In this document: piece by piece, positions 48,668 to 60,489 of the stretch | Position numbering within the stretch: the first letter of the stretch is position 1 | How the letters are laid out: the number at the start of each line of letters is the position of its first letter | DNA from: Sternotherus odoratus | Lineage: Eukaryota > Chordata > Testudines > Kinosternidae | Assembly: GCA_032164245.1 (NCBI GenBank) | Contig: JAVMKO010000003.1 | Span: 137,071,259 to 137,135,258, forward strand | Length of the DNA: 64,000 nucleotides | Direction: 5' to 3' | Notes under the pieces: generated by a model | Database searches by the model: none | The model's input: the letters and a program-made list of their open reading frames with translations, nothing else | Told to the model about the DNA's origin: nothing | Position numbers and translations under genes: made by a program

Positions 48668-49790
48668 TGTCACGTTACAGGAATTATTTGGGATCATATA
48701 GATCATTGGAGCAACCAAGGTCCTATGGTGACACCAAATCTTATGTGAAGGGGGTCATAACAGGTGTCTATGACCAGGTTATGGAGGGCTAATTATGAAT
48801 ATGCCATTAATATGTGTGTATCTTTTTTGAAACTAAAGTTATGAATATTGGATATATGGTGCCTATACTTCAAACTGATGCTTGGCTGCTGGGTGAAATC
48901 TCAGACAAGCTGTTGTTAACTTGGCTGGCCTGGCTGATGGGCCATTAAGGGACATCAACCACACAATGGACTTTGTATATGCCTGTCCACACCCGAGCTG
49001 CTCTATGAATGTCAACTGCCTGGTCAGAAACTAAATCCTGGAGAGTCTGGTGATTGGACCTTGTGGCTATGAACCTCCATTTTGCAACCGGACTCTGCAA
49101 AAGAAGGAGGAGGGTCTTGGCCCAGAAGAGAGAGTCTATAAAAGCTGGAAGAAGCGTCCTCCATTTTGTCTTCTACCTGCAGCCTTCAGCCTGCTTTGTT
49201 TCCAGCTCTGAATGGACTTTGCTACACAGGTGAACTCTGGCCAAGGGTGCTGACCCATCCCTCGAGGGGATGCTTTCTAAAGACTTTAATTTAAACCTGC
49301 AGTTTATTCTACCTTTGCTGTAAGCCTGAACCAAGAGATGTGCCATTACTGCATGTAATTGATTTCTTTTAACCATTCTTAACCCTCACCTAGACCTTTT
49401 TCCTTGTATAATAAACCTTTAGATTCTAAAGGATTGGCAACAGTGTGATTTGTGGGAAGATATGATTTGTATATTGACCTGGGTCTGGGGCCTGATTCTT
49501 TGGAATTGGGGAGAACCGTTTTCTTTATTTGGGGTTATGGTTTTCATAACCATTGGTCCCCAGGACAGGTGGCTGCTGGTGGTGATACTGGGAATCTGGA
49601 GTGTCTAAGGGAATTGCTTGTGTGACTTGTGGTTAGCCAGTGGGGTGAAACCAAAGTCTTTTCTGTTTGGCTGGTTTGGTTTGCCTTAGTGTGGAAAACC
49701 CCCAGCTTTGGGCTATAGTTGCCCCTTTGGAAGCAATCTGTCCTGATCGGACACTCACAGTTGGATCCCACCAGGAACAGCACCGTCACA
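48668..49790 (+). mobile_element. large solo LTR with 5-bp target duplication
   Basis: The 1123-bp element begins TGTCACGTTACAGG and ends CACCGTCACA, flanked by atagc on each side (48663-48667 and 49791-49795). It carries a TATA box (tataaaag, 49137-49144) and a poly-A signal (49410-49415) in the right order for U3, R and U5. No internal retroviral genes remain, so it results from LTR-LTR recombination. It points against HHAT. Confidence 0.92.
49137..49144 (+). promoter_or_regulatory. TATA box of the solo LTR
   Basis: Sequence tataaaag lies about 470 bp into the LTR and about 270 bp before its poly-A signal. A start of transcription would be expected some 25-30 bp downstream, near cattttgtcttctacc. 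Transcription would run antisense to HHAT. Confidence 0.6.
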
Positions 49791-50384
49791 ATAGCTTAGT
49801 CATTTTATAGCTTTATAATTCTCCCTGCCCTCTGAGTTCTGAAAATGTGGGTGTATGGTACTAAGGGGGCTAGCTTTGCAGATTGAGGGAGATGAAAAAA
49901 CCTTCCCAGTTGAGCTGTGGTCAGAAAGCAGAATTTGTATCCTCCAGGAAAGTCCAATATTTGGTTTTGTCCTGATTCAGAACCAACCCCCCCCCCCCAA
50001 GCAATTTTTGCAGAATTAAATATTCACATGCAAGTGTTTAATTTCAGTGTCAAAACATTTCATTTCAATACCTAAATTAAATGTCAATTGGAACAGAAAT
50101 ATTCTGAATTGACATTTTACTTTACAATGACGTTCTAAGTTGAAATATCAATTTGAAATTAACTGTTTCTAGTTGAATCAACTCCCCAAAACAGAAACAG
50201 TTCAGTTCAAATAAGCACTTCAAAACAAAGCAAAATATTTGGATTAAATGAGGCTTTGGAAAAAAAGGGAAAAAAAACATTTAAAAAAATCCAGTATTTT
50301 CCAGAGTAAAAATTCAGTTTCAACAACTACATTTTCCAATGGAAAAAACCCTACCTCAGACATCTGTTCTCCACAGTACATATT

Positions 50385-50432
50385 GGGGGGGGGGGGGAGG
50401 CGGGGGGAGGAGAAAGAGAGAGAGAGAGAGAA
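50385..50432 (+). repeat. poly-G and (GA)n tract
   Basis: A run of about 14 G is followed by G-rich sequence and about ten GA units. Confidence 0.85.
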
Positions 50433-50448
50433 CAGAGTTACACTAGAC

Positions 50449-50573
50449 CAGTGATCCCCAACCTTTTTTGCGGCACGGACCGGATTTTTTTTTTCTTCGC
50501 CGCCGCGGACCGGCTGTATGTCCGCCGAAAAGCCGCCGAATTCACTCCGCGGCCCGGGGGTTGGGGACCACTG
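50449..50573. mobile_element. hAT MITE (family B, short form) with perfect 8-bp duplication
   Basis: Ends CAGTGATCCCCAACC and GGTTGGGGACCACTG (one mismatch) are flanked by cactagac on both sides (50441-50448 and 50574-50581). The 125-bp interior is a deleted version of the 36.2-kb copy, sharing gcgga ccgg, tgtccgccgaaaa and gcggccc motifs. It lies 419 bp from HHAT exon ii. Confidence 0.94.
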
Positions 50574-50991
50574 CACTAGACTACATCTGTGGTGTAAATT
50601 GCCCATCCACACAGAGACATGCTGCTTTTGGCTGTTGTGCACCTGTGTCAGGTTTGGTCCCAAATATCCTGCATATCCAAGTCCTCATTATCCAATATCA
50701 TTTTTGAGCATTGTCACAGGAAAGTATTAAGTCCCTAACTATAGGCCCAGTTCTCTCAACCTTACTCACAATGCAGTTTGCTTTATATATGTTGATTTAA
50801 ATGGGACTCATTTGAGTAAAGATGGCAGAACTGACCATAAATAATTATATCTCCTAGATACAATTTGTCAGAATTTTTTATTCAACAGAATATACTTTTC
50901 AACAATTGGTGATAAGTGTTCTGTTTTCCAGGTCTCACAGCTAACTGAAAAAAATATAAGGTGCACTCCTGCAAAACACATGCATTCATAC

Positions 50992-51105
50992 CTTCTCCAT
51001 AAATAGCCTTGACATCTGTGATACCGTTAGATGGCCAAGCAGAAGCCATATTATACGTTCCTTTCCCCATTCCATCCAGAAGCTCCACTCAAAGTCTGTG
51101 GGATC
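50992..51105 (-). CDS. HHAT: HHAT coding exon ii (membrane segment after DPTDFEWSFW)
   Basis: This 114-bp exon holds exactly 38 codons, the same number as the matching human segment (about residues 54-91). It starts DPTDFEWSFWMEWGKE and continues with a hydrophobic run, WLLLGHLTVSQ, then SRLFMEK. The acceptor is tgtattctag|GAT and the donor is AAG|gtatga, both in phase 0. The hydrophobic run fits a membrane or re-entrant segment. The intron upstream is about 10.4 kb and the one downstream about 8.2 kb. The open frame on the other reading of this stretch (50882-51088) is a shadow of this exon. Confidence 0.95.
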
Positions 51106-53104
51106 CTAGAATACATAGTGAATTGATTGACACATGTTTCAAAACTGGGGGTGAGGTTACTGATGAAACAGAGGTAAAGGTTTGAATGAAACACAAAGGT
51201 TTATGATCCAATACCGAGTGTGGTCTGAAGGGGATCCACACACACAGTTAAAGTAGCAGGGTCAGATTTTCAGAGGTGATGGAGCATCTACAATTCCAAA
51301 TGATTTAAAATTTGTGTAACCATTTCTATTGATCTTATATCTTGTAAAACCAAAATTTGGGGGCAAATTTGATTTGACGGTGATGCTCCTTTAATTTTCC
51401 CACCAAAGCATAAAATATTTTCAAACTATAAAACATATGCACAAGCACAAATACATGTATCATCTCAGCACTGAAAAATGAGGAAACACAGGCTCAGCAC
51501 AGAATAAGATTCCTGATTTTAAGGGCTTTCTCTCTATTTATCAGTATGAACTGAATATTTACCTGGTATGATCATAGTAATGAGATTTCTCCAGGAGGCC
51601 TGCCAGGAACAATATGACAGTCCTCTACACAAGGATTATCAAATGGAATTTTCAAACTACAGTAGTACACGGCTGTTCACCAGTATCTGAACACAAGAGT
51701 TTAAATCCACACTATTGTCCTATGCAGCAAATAACTTGATTATGTTACTATGCAGACCTTAGTGCAACTGTATACTTTGCAGCTTTGGTTCCATGCTCAG
51801 TGCACCAGAGACCAGAACTGAGTCAGTATGAGAAAAGAAGTAATCTGTGAGGTAAAAAGGAGGTGCAGATGACTTTTCCCCCATGGAGTAAGGAAGAAAA
51901 CCAGAGAAGGAATTATAACCGAGTCTGGACTGTTCCTGGGGCAGAATAGCTATGCACCACCCTTACTCGTGACAAAACAGTGCATCAAACTAACTTATAA
52001 GCAGCATATTAGCTTTAACTTAATTCAGTTTAATTAATCTGATTATCTTCCAATATCTGTGTAATTTTTAATTTCCTAAAATGTCCTGATCAAAGAAAAT
52101 GCCTGATAATGGTTTTTACATGCAACTTTGGCTCCTAGCCTCCCACCTAGATTTGATCACAACACTTTTGAAACACAACCTATTTTCCAGGGTCCTGAGA
52201 CATGTCCCTACTACTACTGATCATAGTTTCTTTTGCTGAATTCACCATCTTCAATGGGGCTACTTAGGGTAGTAGGCACTATATGCTCATACTAAGTGAA
52301 GAAAGAGAACTTCATAAGGCAGCACAAAGAACAATCTACACAAGCTTCTACCCAGACCAAGAAAAGTGCATACAAAATTTTCAATAAACTGAAAGTTAAT
52401 ATGATTCTAACTAACAAACTGAAAAACTTCTATTATAAGGCTCATCAACCACAAAATACTGCAGCAGATCAGTGACTGTTTTCAGGGACACTCCTGGAAC
52501 GGCAGTACAAATCACACCAGGATAAACTCCAGATCAATTTCCCGAAGCAAAACCCCACTCAATCTTTTAGCTTCAAAAAAATATTTCATAGCTCCTTCCC
52601 CACCCTGCAATTTGTTATCCCGGATATTCCATTCGCTCCTCCAACCTTTCCACCGTTCTCAATCACGCCAGTCAGCTAGATTCTAATACTTCACATTAAC
52701 TTTTCAAAGAAGACACAGACTCAATCATTTTCTACCCGAATGTTTTGAATTAGCTATTTGAGACTCAGTCCTGCAAGCCATCCTCCTTTTCATTCAGTCT
52801 GAAACAAATAGGAGTTCCAGGCTTGGATGGGCCCATAAAACGGAAGTGCTGCCAGAGACTCAATTGAAAACTGCTAGTACCCCAGAACCACACCCTAGTG
52901 ATGCTCCCATTTTAAAGGACCCACTCTCAGTGTAGGGCTCTGTTCTGCCACATTTTGTTAAATGCTGCGTCATCACCAGCTTTTGAAGAACGTGTATTTA
53001 AAAAAAAAAAAAAAAACACTTTGAATATCACATCTCACCCGACCTGTCCAGACCACACATTTAAAGAAAGCCATTTCAACAATGGGAAAAAAACATAGCC
53101 TACA
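51106..53104. other. intronic sequence upstream of HHAT exon ii
   Basis: No repeat, exon or RNA gene was recognised. An A16 run lies near 53000. The stretches 49796-50384 and 53721-54359 are also plain. Confidence 0.5.
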
Positions 53105-53446
53105 TCAGGGGTTTGCAAACTTTTTCTTTCTGAGCGCCCCCCCCCCCAATCACACATACAACATGCTAATCACACATACAACATGCTATAAAAACTCCAG
53201 AGTCCAGCAGGGCAGAGGGGGACTCCAGGCTCTGGGCCAGGGGGCGCTCAGGTAGAGGTATAGTTTAACTTCTATTTTGGGTAGGCAGGGGCCAGCGGGG
53301 CTCAAGCCAGTTCCACACAGTGGGGTCGGGGGAAGGAGCCACCTCCACCCTCTGACTCACTTCAGCAAGCCACCCAGCTTGTCTGGGAGGCAACCAAACA
53401 TTATAACTCAAAGGTGGGAGCTCAGTTCAAAAAGTTTGAAAATAAG
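53105..53446. mobile_element. possible hAT-like element
   Basis: A caggggtttgcaaacttttt end and an aaaaagtttgaaaat stretch near 53428-53442 form loose inverted repeats. Inside is a 20-bp perfect tandem (aatcacacatacaacatgct twice, near 53146-53187). Target duplications were not found. Confidence 0.45.
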
Positions 53447-53483
53447 TACCCCTTCTCCCTGCATCTTGAGCTAAGTCCTCTGT

Positions 53484-53720
53484 GCAGTCAGGGGGGTAGC
53501 TAGGGGCTGCGTGCGAGCAAGGGGGTGGCTCAGGGTGCAGTCAGGGGGGTAGCTGGGGGCTGTGTGCGGGCAGGTGAGTAGCTCGGGGTGCAGGGAAGGG
53601 TTATTCAGGGTTTGTGTGTGGGCAGGGTGCAGGCAGGGAGTAGCTAGGGGCTGTGTGTGGCCAGGGGGGTAGCTCAGGCTGCAGGGAGGTGAGTAGCTAG
53701 GGGCTGTGTGCCAGGAGGGA
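53484..53720. repeat. G-rich minisatellite
   Basis: Five or more imperfect copies of gggggtagctaggggctgtgtgc-type units, alternating with ggtagctcagggtgcag. Confidence 0.85.
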
Positions 53721-54359
53721 TCCCCTGCGATGGCTGCTCCCCAAATGCTCTTCCAGCCAAGGAGCCGGTTCCCCCACCCAGGCGGTTCTTAGCAGCTGCG
53801 TGAGCAAAGGGGTCTGGGAGCTGAGGAGCAGCTTCAGCTCCTCCACCAGCAGCAGATGAGGAAATGCTGCAGCTGCTTGAATCCCTGAAAGTGTTTGCAG
53901 ACCCCCAGGAGGCTGCAGACCCCCTGTTGAACTGCAGGCCTACAGGATACATCTACAGGGGGACATTATTGGACACACACCATTTGTTCAGAGACCAGAT
54001 TTTAAACGCTATTGTAGCTTCCCTTCTAATACTAGCAAGTCATCTGTTTGAAGCCCAGCGTGCTGGGTGAGATCATGAGGAGAGTTGAGTGTAAAGTCAC
54101 CACAGGCTCATCCTCCCCACAGATACGGTTATCTTCAGAGCTGCACGGAGATGCAGAAAATCACCTTCATTATGTACAACAAAGTTCTCTGAAAGGCTAG
54201 CAGAAGCTAGAATTGATCACTGGAGCCTAGACCTGCTAAGCCAACCACACATTCCACAGAGTGGGAATGGGGGGCTATCCAAGAAAAAAAAAAAAACCTC
54301 TATGAATCACAAATTAGTCCCCAGTAACTCTACACAAGCTTCCTTGCCTCAATAACATC

Positions 54360-54975
54360 CCTCCTGGGGTCCAGTTTATTAGAAAAACAGTTTAAATGGC
54401 CCAGGACAGAAGTCCCAAAACTTCATCCCAACACCTGCAGTCCTTAAAATCCCAAGATATCTAGTCCTTCAATGCCTCTCATGCCACACCATCTTCTGTC
54501 TCACCTGGGCTCTCTGTTGGTCCTCTCTGGTCCTTCTGCCAGTCCCTCCAGTTGGAATGCAACCCTGCTCTTCTCAGTAGGAACCCCCACACCCTCTCCA
54601 GAGGAGCATCCCTCACTTCCTGTGGTCTTTTAACCATTTTGCTCCAGAGAGGGCAAGAGGTAGGCCCTTCCACTGTTCCCCTGACTCCAGCCCTCTCTGT
54701 CCTTCATCAGCTCCAGCTCCAATGTCAGCAGGCAACTCCCTCTGCTGCTGTCTGACCTTCAGCCCTCTTTCTCGGGCACGGGAAGGTCAGCCAGCAAACC
54801 TTTCTGCTGCTGTTCTATGTACAGCCTTCCACCAGGAACCACCTACAGCTTCCTCCAGAGACCACCTACAGTCTCAGGCAGCTCTCACCTGCTCTATGGC
54901 CCAGGTGCCATAGAGTCAAGTAGGGTCAGCAGACCAGTCACTATTACAAGACCCACTGTCACCCTCTGACAGAGC
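54360..54975. repeat. GC-rich repeat-like block, unclassified
   Basis: C/T-rich sequence with recurring ctctgctgctg and ccaggaaccacctacag modules ends in a gtcaccctctgacag stretch. It resembles LTR sequence elsewhere in the window, but no boundaries were found. Confidence 0.3.
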
Positions 54976-55112
54976 CAAGATATGTTTGAAAGAGCTTGTT
55001 TTGTAGATAGCCTTATTTCAGCTTTAGGTTCATTTTCCAGGGAACACCCATTAAACACGAGAGTCTCTGAAGAAATGTATTTGAACACACCGCACAATCC
55101 TGTCTACGAGTC

Positions 55113-55245
55113 CAGAGGTTTTCAAACTTTTTTCATTTGCAGATCACTAAAAAAAATTTCAAATCGAGGTGCAAACTCCTTTGGAAATCTTAAACACAGT
55201 TGGCGGATCACCAGGGGTCTGTGGACCACAGGTTGAAAACTACTG
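55113..55245. mobile_element. hAT-like MITE
   Basis: Ends CAGAGGTTTTCAAACTTTTTT and ccacaggttgaaaactactg are imperfect inverted repeats. The interior has gtggaccac near the right end, like the copy at 24.8 kb in inverse order. Flanking 8-mers do not match. Confidence 0.6.
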
Positions 55246-55589
55246 TTACTAGAGGGAGTCCTGCCAGAAATCTCTTCCCACGACTAGTGTTTAAGATATC
55301 AATCTTTTTCATTGGTCAAGGGTAACAATGTTCAGTGACAAATACAAAATTAATTAAAATTTTGGAGCAGAGAGAGACTTGGGCTAGGTGCATGCACAGA
55401 GGAGTCAGAACCCACCTTACATTGTTAAGTGGGTTTCCCTGAACTTGGGTCCAGGCACGCAGGATTAAGCTCTGCTCCTGGAGCAGCTGGGCAGGGAGGG
55501 ACAAAGGAACGGTCAAAGCCTGGGCTTCCTCTACTACTCCCTGGTCTGTACAGATCTCGATCTACGGTTTACCATAGTACCAGAGCACC

Positions 55590-56075
55590 TCAGAATCTTT
55601 AATATATTTATCCTCATAACACCCCAGGAGGTAAGGAAATGTTAACACCCCCAGTTTACAGGTGGGAAACCAAAGCTCAGAGAGATCAAGTGACTTGCCC
55701 AAAATCACACAGGGAGTCTGTGGTGGAGCAGGGACTTGGCCCCAGGTCTCCCAACTTGTCAGCTAGTGCCCTAACCACTGGACCATCCTCTCTCTCCATT
55801 AAGCCAATGAGGCCCTGGTCCCGCAATCTGTTCCACACAGGCAGAGCCCAAAGCCTGTGCTGAGCCCTGCTGAGTACAGTGTGGCTCCATGGAAGCACCA
55901 AGGTCCACATGCACAGAACTGTTTCCAAGATTGAGACCTTAGACCCCAATCTCACAACAACAAAAAAAGTCATGTGGTTTACTTTGTGCCCTATGAGCAG
56001 TTCCACCTAATAGTCAATAGGACTTTTCAGAAAGCAGAACATTAAGTAGGCACATATGTTTTTGCAGGATCAAGG
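55590..56075 (-). repeat. MIR-containing composite repeat, minus copy
   Basis: The right-to-left reading starts with gatcctgcaaaaac, passes a gattggggtctaaggtctcaatcttg module and a ccatgtgtggaacag-type module. It ends with a MIR SINE core (complement of agtgacttgcccaaaatcacacag and ccctaaccactggaccat, 55590-55795). The same order of modules occurs on the plus strand at 59465-59945. Confidence 0.75.
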
Positions 56076-57344
56076 CCAGAATTAGTTTCCTCTATTGTGT
56101 GTGGGGGTCACAGAAACAGGGGAAAGAAAATCATCCAAAATAATAGGAAGAATGTGAGCATAAAGCCACAGTAATAGACTGGGGCACTGAGGTACGGGTA
56201 TAGTACCTCAAACTATTTTTAAAACTATTCTTTTTTAAGACTGCCTACTTTTAAAGTTACTGGTGTCCCTTTGAGCTCTTCCTTGCCTATTAGTTTAGTT
56301 GCCAATTGTCCTGAATACATGCACAATGCTCCCAGTCTCTATTGATTCAAAGCTGACACACTACAATCTCTTACAGATCTCTGCTCTTGCTCCTGGCCCT
56401 GTTCCCCCATAGGAACAGAATGCAAAGTACAATCACCTTTATTTCTTAATGTTAAAAATATATTATATTCTTGGTCTGTTCTTAACCAATACTGTGATTT
56501 CACTGTGAATTATTCTATTTCTGCTGACCATTGAAAAAGTAGAAATAGATTTATTTCCATGCGCTGTTAAGTTCAAATTGGGTGATCAACTGCTTCTTTG
56601 AGAGTTAATAAGAGACTTGCATTTATATGTTCCAATTTACAATTGCAGCTTTCTGTGAAAATAAACATTTGTATTCTGCAGCTGTGGCTGAAATGGCCTC
56701 TGTTTTTTTGTTGTATTGTGTCAAGTTCTTAACATGTCAGGTAAGAAACCTAACCAGGAGGAAGGAATAAAAACAATGTTAGGAGGTAAAAACAAAAAAA
56801 CAAGCTCTTCATGTTAATAAGAACATCTCAACTCACTCACCCCTTTAAACTTTAGGACCCAGAGACTAGCAGGTGTAATCTCATATTTTGAATTTATTTA
56901 CTCTTAGTTCCAACATGACCAGAGGAGTCAAGATTTTGCCTTTCAGTATCTTAGATGAACATCAGCCTGAGGATGCACAGAAGGGCCTTGTTAAAGGTGT
57001 ATTTTATTACAGTTTTGTATATGAGCTTGAGAGTTAACTCCACTTTACAGATAATGAGGTCTTGACCTAAACACAAATGCACAATTTAAACAAGCCCTTA
57101 CTCAGCCCAGAGCACACATAATGTCCTCAGTGGATGCGATGCCAAAAATTGCAACTACCTAAAGGCTGCATTAAAAACAACAAGAAACACACATAAAAAT
57201 TGGAGAAAATGAATCAGGGAAACTTCTTTGGAGCAGCAAGAACAATATGGACAAGGGCATCTCTTCTCTTTTCTGTAACGCTTCTGGAAAAGATGTGTCT
57301 ACAGCCAGGTCCACCCTACAAAGTGTTGTCAGAATGGCTAGGTC
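56076..57344. other. intronic sequence, no feature seen
   Basis: AT-rich intron. The stretches 58401-59007, 60566-61491 and 61684-62897 and the right end 63501-64000 are also without recognisable features. Confidence 0.5.
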
Positions 57345-57582
57345 AGTCATTGGTATGTATAGTATTAGTATATGTTTTAAACAAACAATGTGTGTGCGCG
57401 CATTTTATTTTATTTTTTATTTTTATATATAAAAGTGTTTTGTCTGGTGAAACAAAATTTCCCTGGAAACCCACACTCCTATTTACATCAATTCTATGGG
57501 GAAATTGGATTTGCTTAACATAATTTCACTTAAAGTCGCAGTTCTCAGGAACGCAACTACTATGTTAAGCGAGGAGTTACTG
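57345..57582. mobile_element. pogo/Tigger-like element fragment
   Basis: The right terminus gcgaggagttactg is followed by TA. Inside are ttaacataatttcacttaaag, ggaaattggatttg and a gtctggtgaaacaaaatttccc motif, typical of a non-coding Tc1/mariner-superfamily derivative. The left end is not clear. Confidence 0.6.
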
Positions 57583-57588
57583 TACACC

Positions 57589-58289
57589 TGTAGCGGAGTA
57601 GCTACCCACTCCCGGCCAAAGGGGTTTAAAACAGCCCTGCAAAAGGCTGTGGCTGGGGGGGAGCAGCTCCTCTCAGGCTGATTGGGTAGAGCAGCCACAG
57701 CTGTGGCTGGTTCAATTAGGGCCCAGCTGGCCATGATAAGGGCCCAGAGTTTGGTGCTGAGAGAGACAGTCTCCTTTGGCTGCAGAGGAAGACAGGCCTG
57801 GCTGCTAGGAGCTTGACAGAGTACCTAGAGGGAAGCAGGGCTGGGGCAAGGCAGGAAGAGCTGAGGAAGCTCTAGCTTAGAAATCCCCAGGCTGCAGAGC
57901 CTAGGGGAAGGCCCAACAAAGGGGTACTGGGATTGCAGGGGGCAGCCCATGGCTCTATAGGCAAAGGCAGCGGGCCAAACCCTCCTTACTGGTGATGAGT
58001 GGCAATGATACTGCAGTCTGCCCCAATGAACAGGGGCAAGTGGTGACTGGCAGTTGCCTAGACTGAGGCAAGGTGGGGATAGAGGGTGGGGGTTCCCTGG
58101 GAGGGGAGACCCTAAGATCTGAGGGGGTACTGCAGGGATACAGCACCCAAGGGAAGAGGGCACTGGGGTCCAGGGAGGGACTCTAGGCCAGCAGCAAGCG
58201 GGACATCGGCCTGCAGAGGGCACTCCAGATGCTGGCGAGCTAATTCCCGGATGGCCAGCGCTGCAGGGATGAGTCGCCACCCTGCTACA
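57589..58289. mobile_element. probable solo LTR
   Basis: A 701-bp GC-rich block begins TGTAGCGGAG and ends CCTGCTACA, with inverted TGTAGC/GCTACA termini. It is wedged between a pogo-like element and a MITE fragment (gctatgcccagcaaaattcccagtgtagac). No matching 5-bp flanks were found, so the original duplication has decayed or the flanks were rearranged. Open frames inside are chance in G/C-rich sequence. Confidence 0.65.
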
Positions 58290-58400
58290 ATAGCCAAGAT
58301 AGCTATGCCCAGCAAAATTCCCAGTGTAGACAATTATGCTGGCAGAAGAATGCTTCTGTCAGTATAGCTGTCATTCAGAGAGATGTACACAGTTTTTCTG
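58290..58400. repeat. MITE fragment
   Basis: The modules agctatgcccagcaaaattcccagtgtagac and tgctggcagaagaatgcttctgtcagtatagctgt resemble the element at 16310-16545. The central part is a hairpin (gcagaagaatgcttctg). Confidence 0.5.
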
Positions 58401-59007
58401 TACAGTAGTGCCAAGTATTTCATGGTGCTGGATGCTCAGCACTGTGTTACTCTAAGTGTTAGGACACCTGCAGTTTGTCTGAGCATTTATTGTCATTTAA
58501 GTTGGAAGAAATAATAAAGCTCTCCATGCAGAAGGAGAGCATGAGGCCTATAGACCACATAAGCCCTTGGCACAGAGTGATTTCACCCAAAGGCAATATT
58601 AACTTGATTCTATAGATCTTTGAGAGAAGTGTATTAAACATGAAGTGGGGAGGAGAGTATGAGGACTGCTGTGCAGTGAGGGAAGGACCACAGATGGGTC
58701 AAGCCCAACCTTTAGGATCTGCTTTTTTTTTTTTAAAGGGGGTTGAGAAGCCCTAATATTGAGAGAAATGTTTTCAGATTTTTAAGATATTCTGTTCCTA
58801 GTTGGTAATTCAGATGGCCTCCTCATGCCATGGCTCATTGGTTTATCATCATTCCCTGTGGCTGTCACACAGACATGAAGCACCTATGATTTTCACATGA
58901 CTTTGTTCTTTCTTTTAACATGGAAAAGGCTAATTTTCTGTTCAGTGACATCCCTATGTGTGTGTCAAAGCATGTTACATGATTAAATATGTTAAATACA
59001 TCCTAGT

Positions 59008-59316
59008 CTGGGGTAGGCAACCTATGGCACGTGTGCCAAAGGCAGCATGCGAACGGATTTTCAGTGGCACTCATGGCCTGGGGCCTGGCCACTGATCTGT
59101 GGGGGGTGGCTCTGCATTTTAATTTAATTTTAAATGAAACTTCTTAAATATTTTTAAAACCTTCTTTACATACAACAATAGTTCAGTTATATATTAAAGA
59201 CGTATAGAAAGAGACCTTCTAAAACCGTTAAAATGTATTACTGGCATGCAGAACCTTAAATTACAGTGACTAAATGAAGACTCGGCACACTACTTCTGAA
59301 AGGTTGCCGACCCCCA
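59008..59316. mobile_element. hAT-like MITE
   Basis: Ends ctggggtaggcaacct and aggttgccgaccccca are inverted repeats with one mismatch. The interior starts atggcacgtgtgccaaaggc and ends gactcggcacactacttctg, and is AT-rich in between. There is no transposase gene. Confidence 0.75.
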
Positions 59317-59464
59317 ATCAGTCACTTAAAAAAGAGTCACAAGTAGTTTGAATTACTACATCAGCACCTGAGTTCCCCAGTGTATTACTGTGGCCTTACA
59401 GTCTCATATTCCTATTGTCAAAGATGATTCTCTCTCCCACTACTGGGCAAAAGATCCACACAAA

Positions 59465-59945
59465 CAGCAGAGGAAATGGACTATGGCCCCGATCCCACAA
59501 CAATTTAGGCACATGCTAAATGGTCTTCTCTTTGAGTTGCTCCCATTGACTTTGATGGAATTGGTCATAGGACACAATAAACCAGGTGTCTATGTTTTTG
59601 CAAGTTTGGGGTCTGAGGCCTCAATCTTGCAAACAACTCTATGTGCCTGCAACACTCCACACAGGCCATGGGCCCTGCCCATGTGGAACAGACTTCAGGT
59701 TCAGGGACCACCTGACAAAGAGGAAGGATGGTCAGGTGGTTAAGGTACTAGCCAACAAGTTAAGCGACCTGGGGTCAGGTCCCTGCTCCACCACAGACTC
59801 TTTGCGTGACTTTGGGCAAGTCACTTAGCCTCACTTGGTCTCAGTGCTCAGTCTGTAAAATGGGGATAACAGCATTCTCTACCTCACAGAAGTATTGTGA
59901 GAATAAATACATTTCAGCTTGTTAGGTACTCAGGTACTATGGTTA
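59465..59945 (+). repeat. MIR-containing composite repeat, plus copy
   Basis: Modules run in order: ccccgatcccacaac, cccattgactttgatgg, ggggtctgaggcctcaatcttgc and ccatgtggaacagac. A MIR SINE follows (59725-59945) with ggtggttaaggtactagcc, actttgggcaagtcactt and ctgtaaaatggggataacagc. It is the inverted counterpart of 55590-56075. Confidence 0.8.
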
Positions 59946-59968
59946 TGGGGGGCCATGTACGAGATTAA

Positions 59969-60273
59969 GGGCTGGTCTCCACTACGGGGGGGTGGGGGGG
60001 AAATCGATTGCAGATATGCAACTTCAGCTACGTGAATCACGTAGCTGAAGTTTGCGTATCTGCAGCCGACTTACCGCTCGTCCTCATGGCGGTGGCGGTC
60101 GGCGGCGCGCGCCCCCGTCGACTCCAGCTTGCGCCTCCCGGCAAGCTGGAGTTCTGCAGTCGACGGGGGCGCCACGCGTGATCGATTTCTCGCGTCTTCA
60201 TAAGACGCGAGAAAATCGATCGCCAGAAGATCGATGGCTACCCGCCGATTCAGCAGGTAGTGAAGACATACCC
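59969..60273. mobile_element. Harbinger-like MITE made of three hairpins
   Basis: Ends gggctggtctccactac and gtagtgaagacataccc are imperfect inverted repeats. TAA flanks both sides (59966-59968 and 60274-60276), fitting the 3-bp TWA duplication of PIF/Harbinger elements. Inside are three consecutive hairpins: 60010-60063, 60118-60164 and 60180-60219. CpGs are well kept in the middle. There are no genes. Confidence 0.8.
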
Positions 60274-60489
60274 TAAGATAGACAAAACAATGCAACAGAG
60301 GAAAAATACACTTTTCTTCTCTGGCTCAGCTAAAATAATCTTTGGCTTTACTTGTAACAGTATTAGAGAATTTTCAAAGAGAAGTGTTGATTTTTAAATT
60401 AGTGTTTCCTTAAACATTTATGCTACAAAAGTGATTAAACCAGAGTAGGGTCACCCCGATGCTCAAATTTAGTAAATTCATGAACAAAA

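Noticed and set aside
50882..51088. Minus-strand 68-codon open frame overlapping HHAT exon ii
   Set aside because: It is the wrong frame of a true exon.
57825..58280. 151-codon minus-strand open frame
   Set aside because: Lies entirely in a GC-rich solo LTR, with no retroviral or host protein similarity that I recognise.
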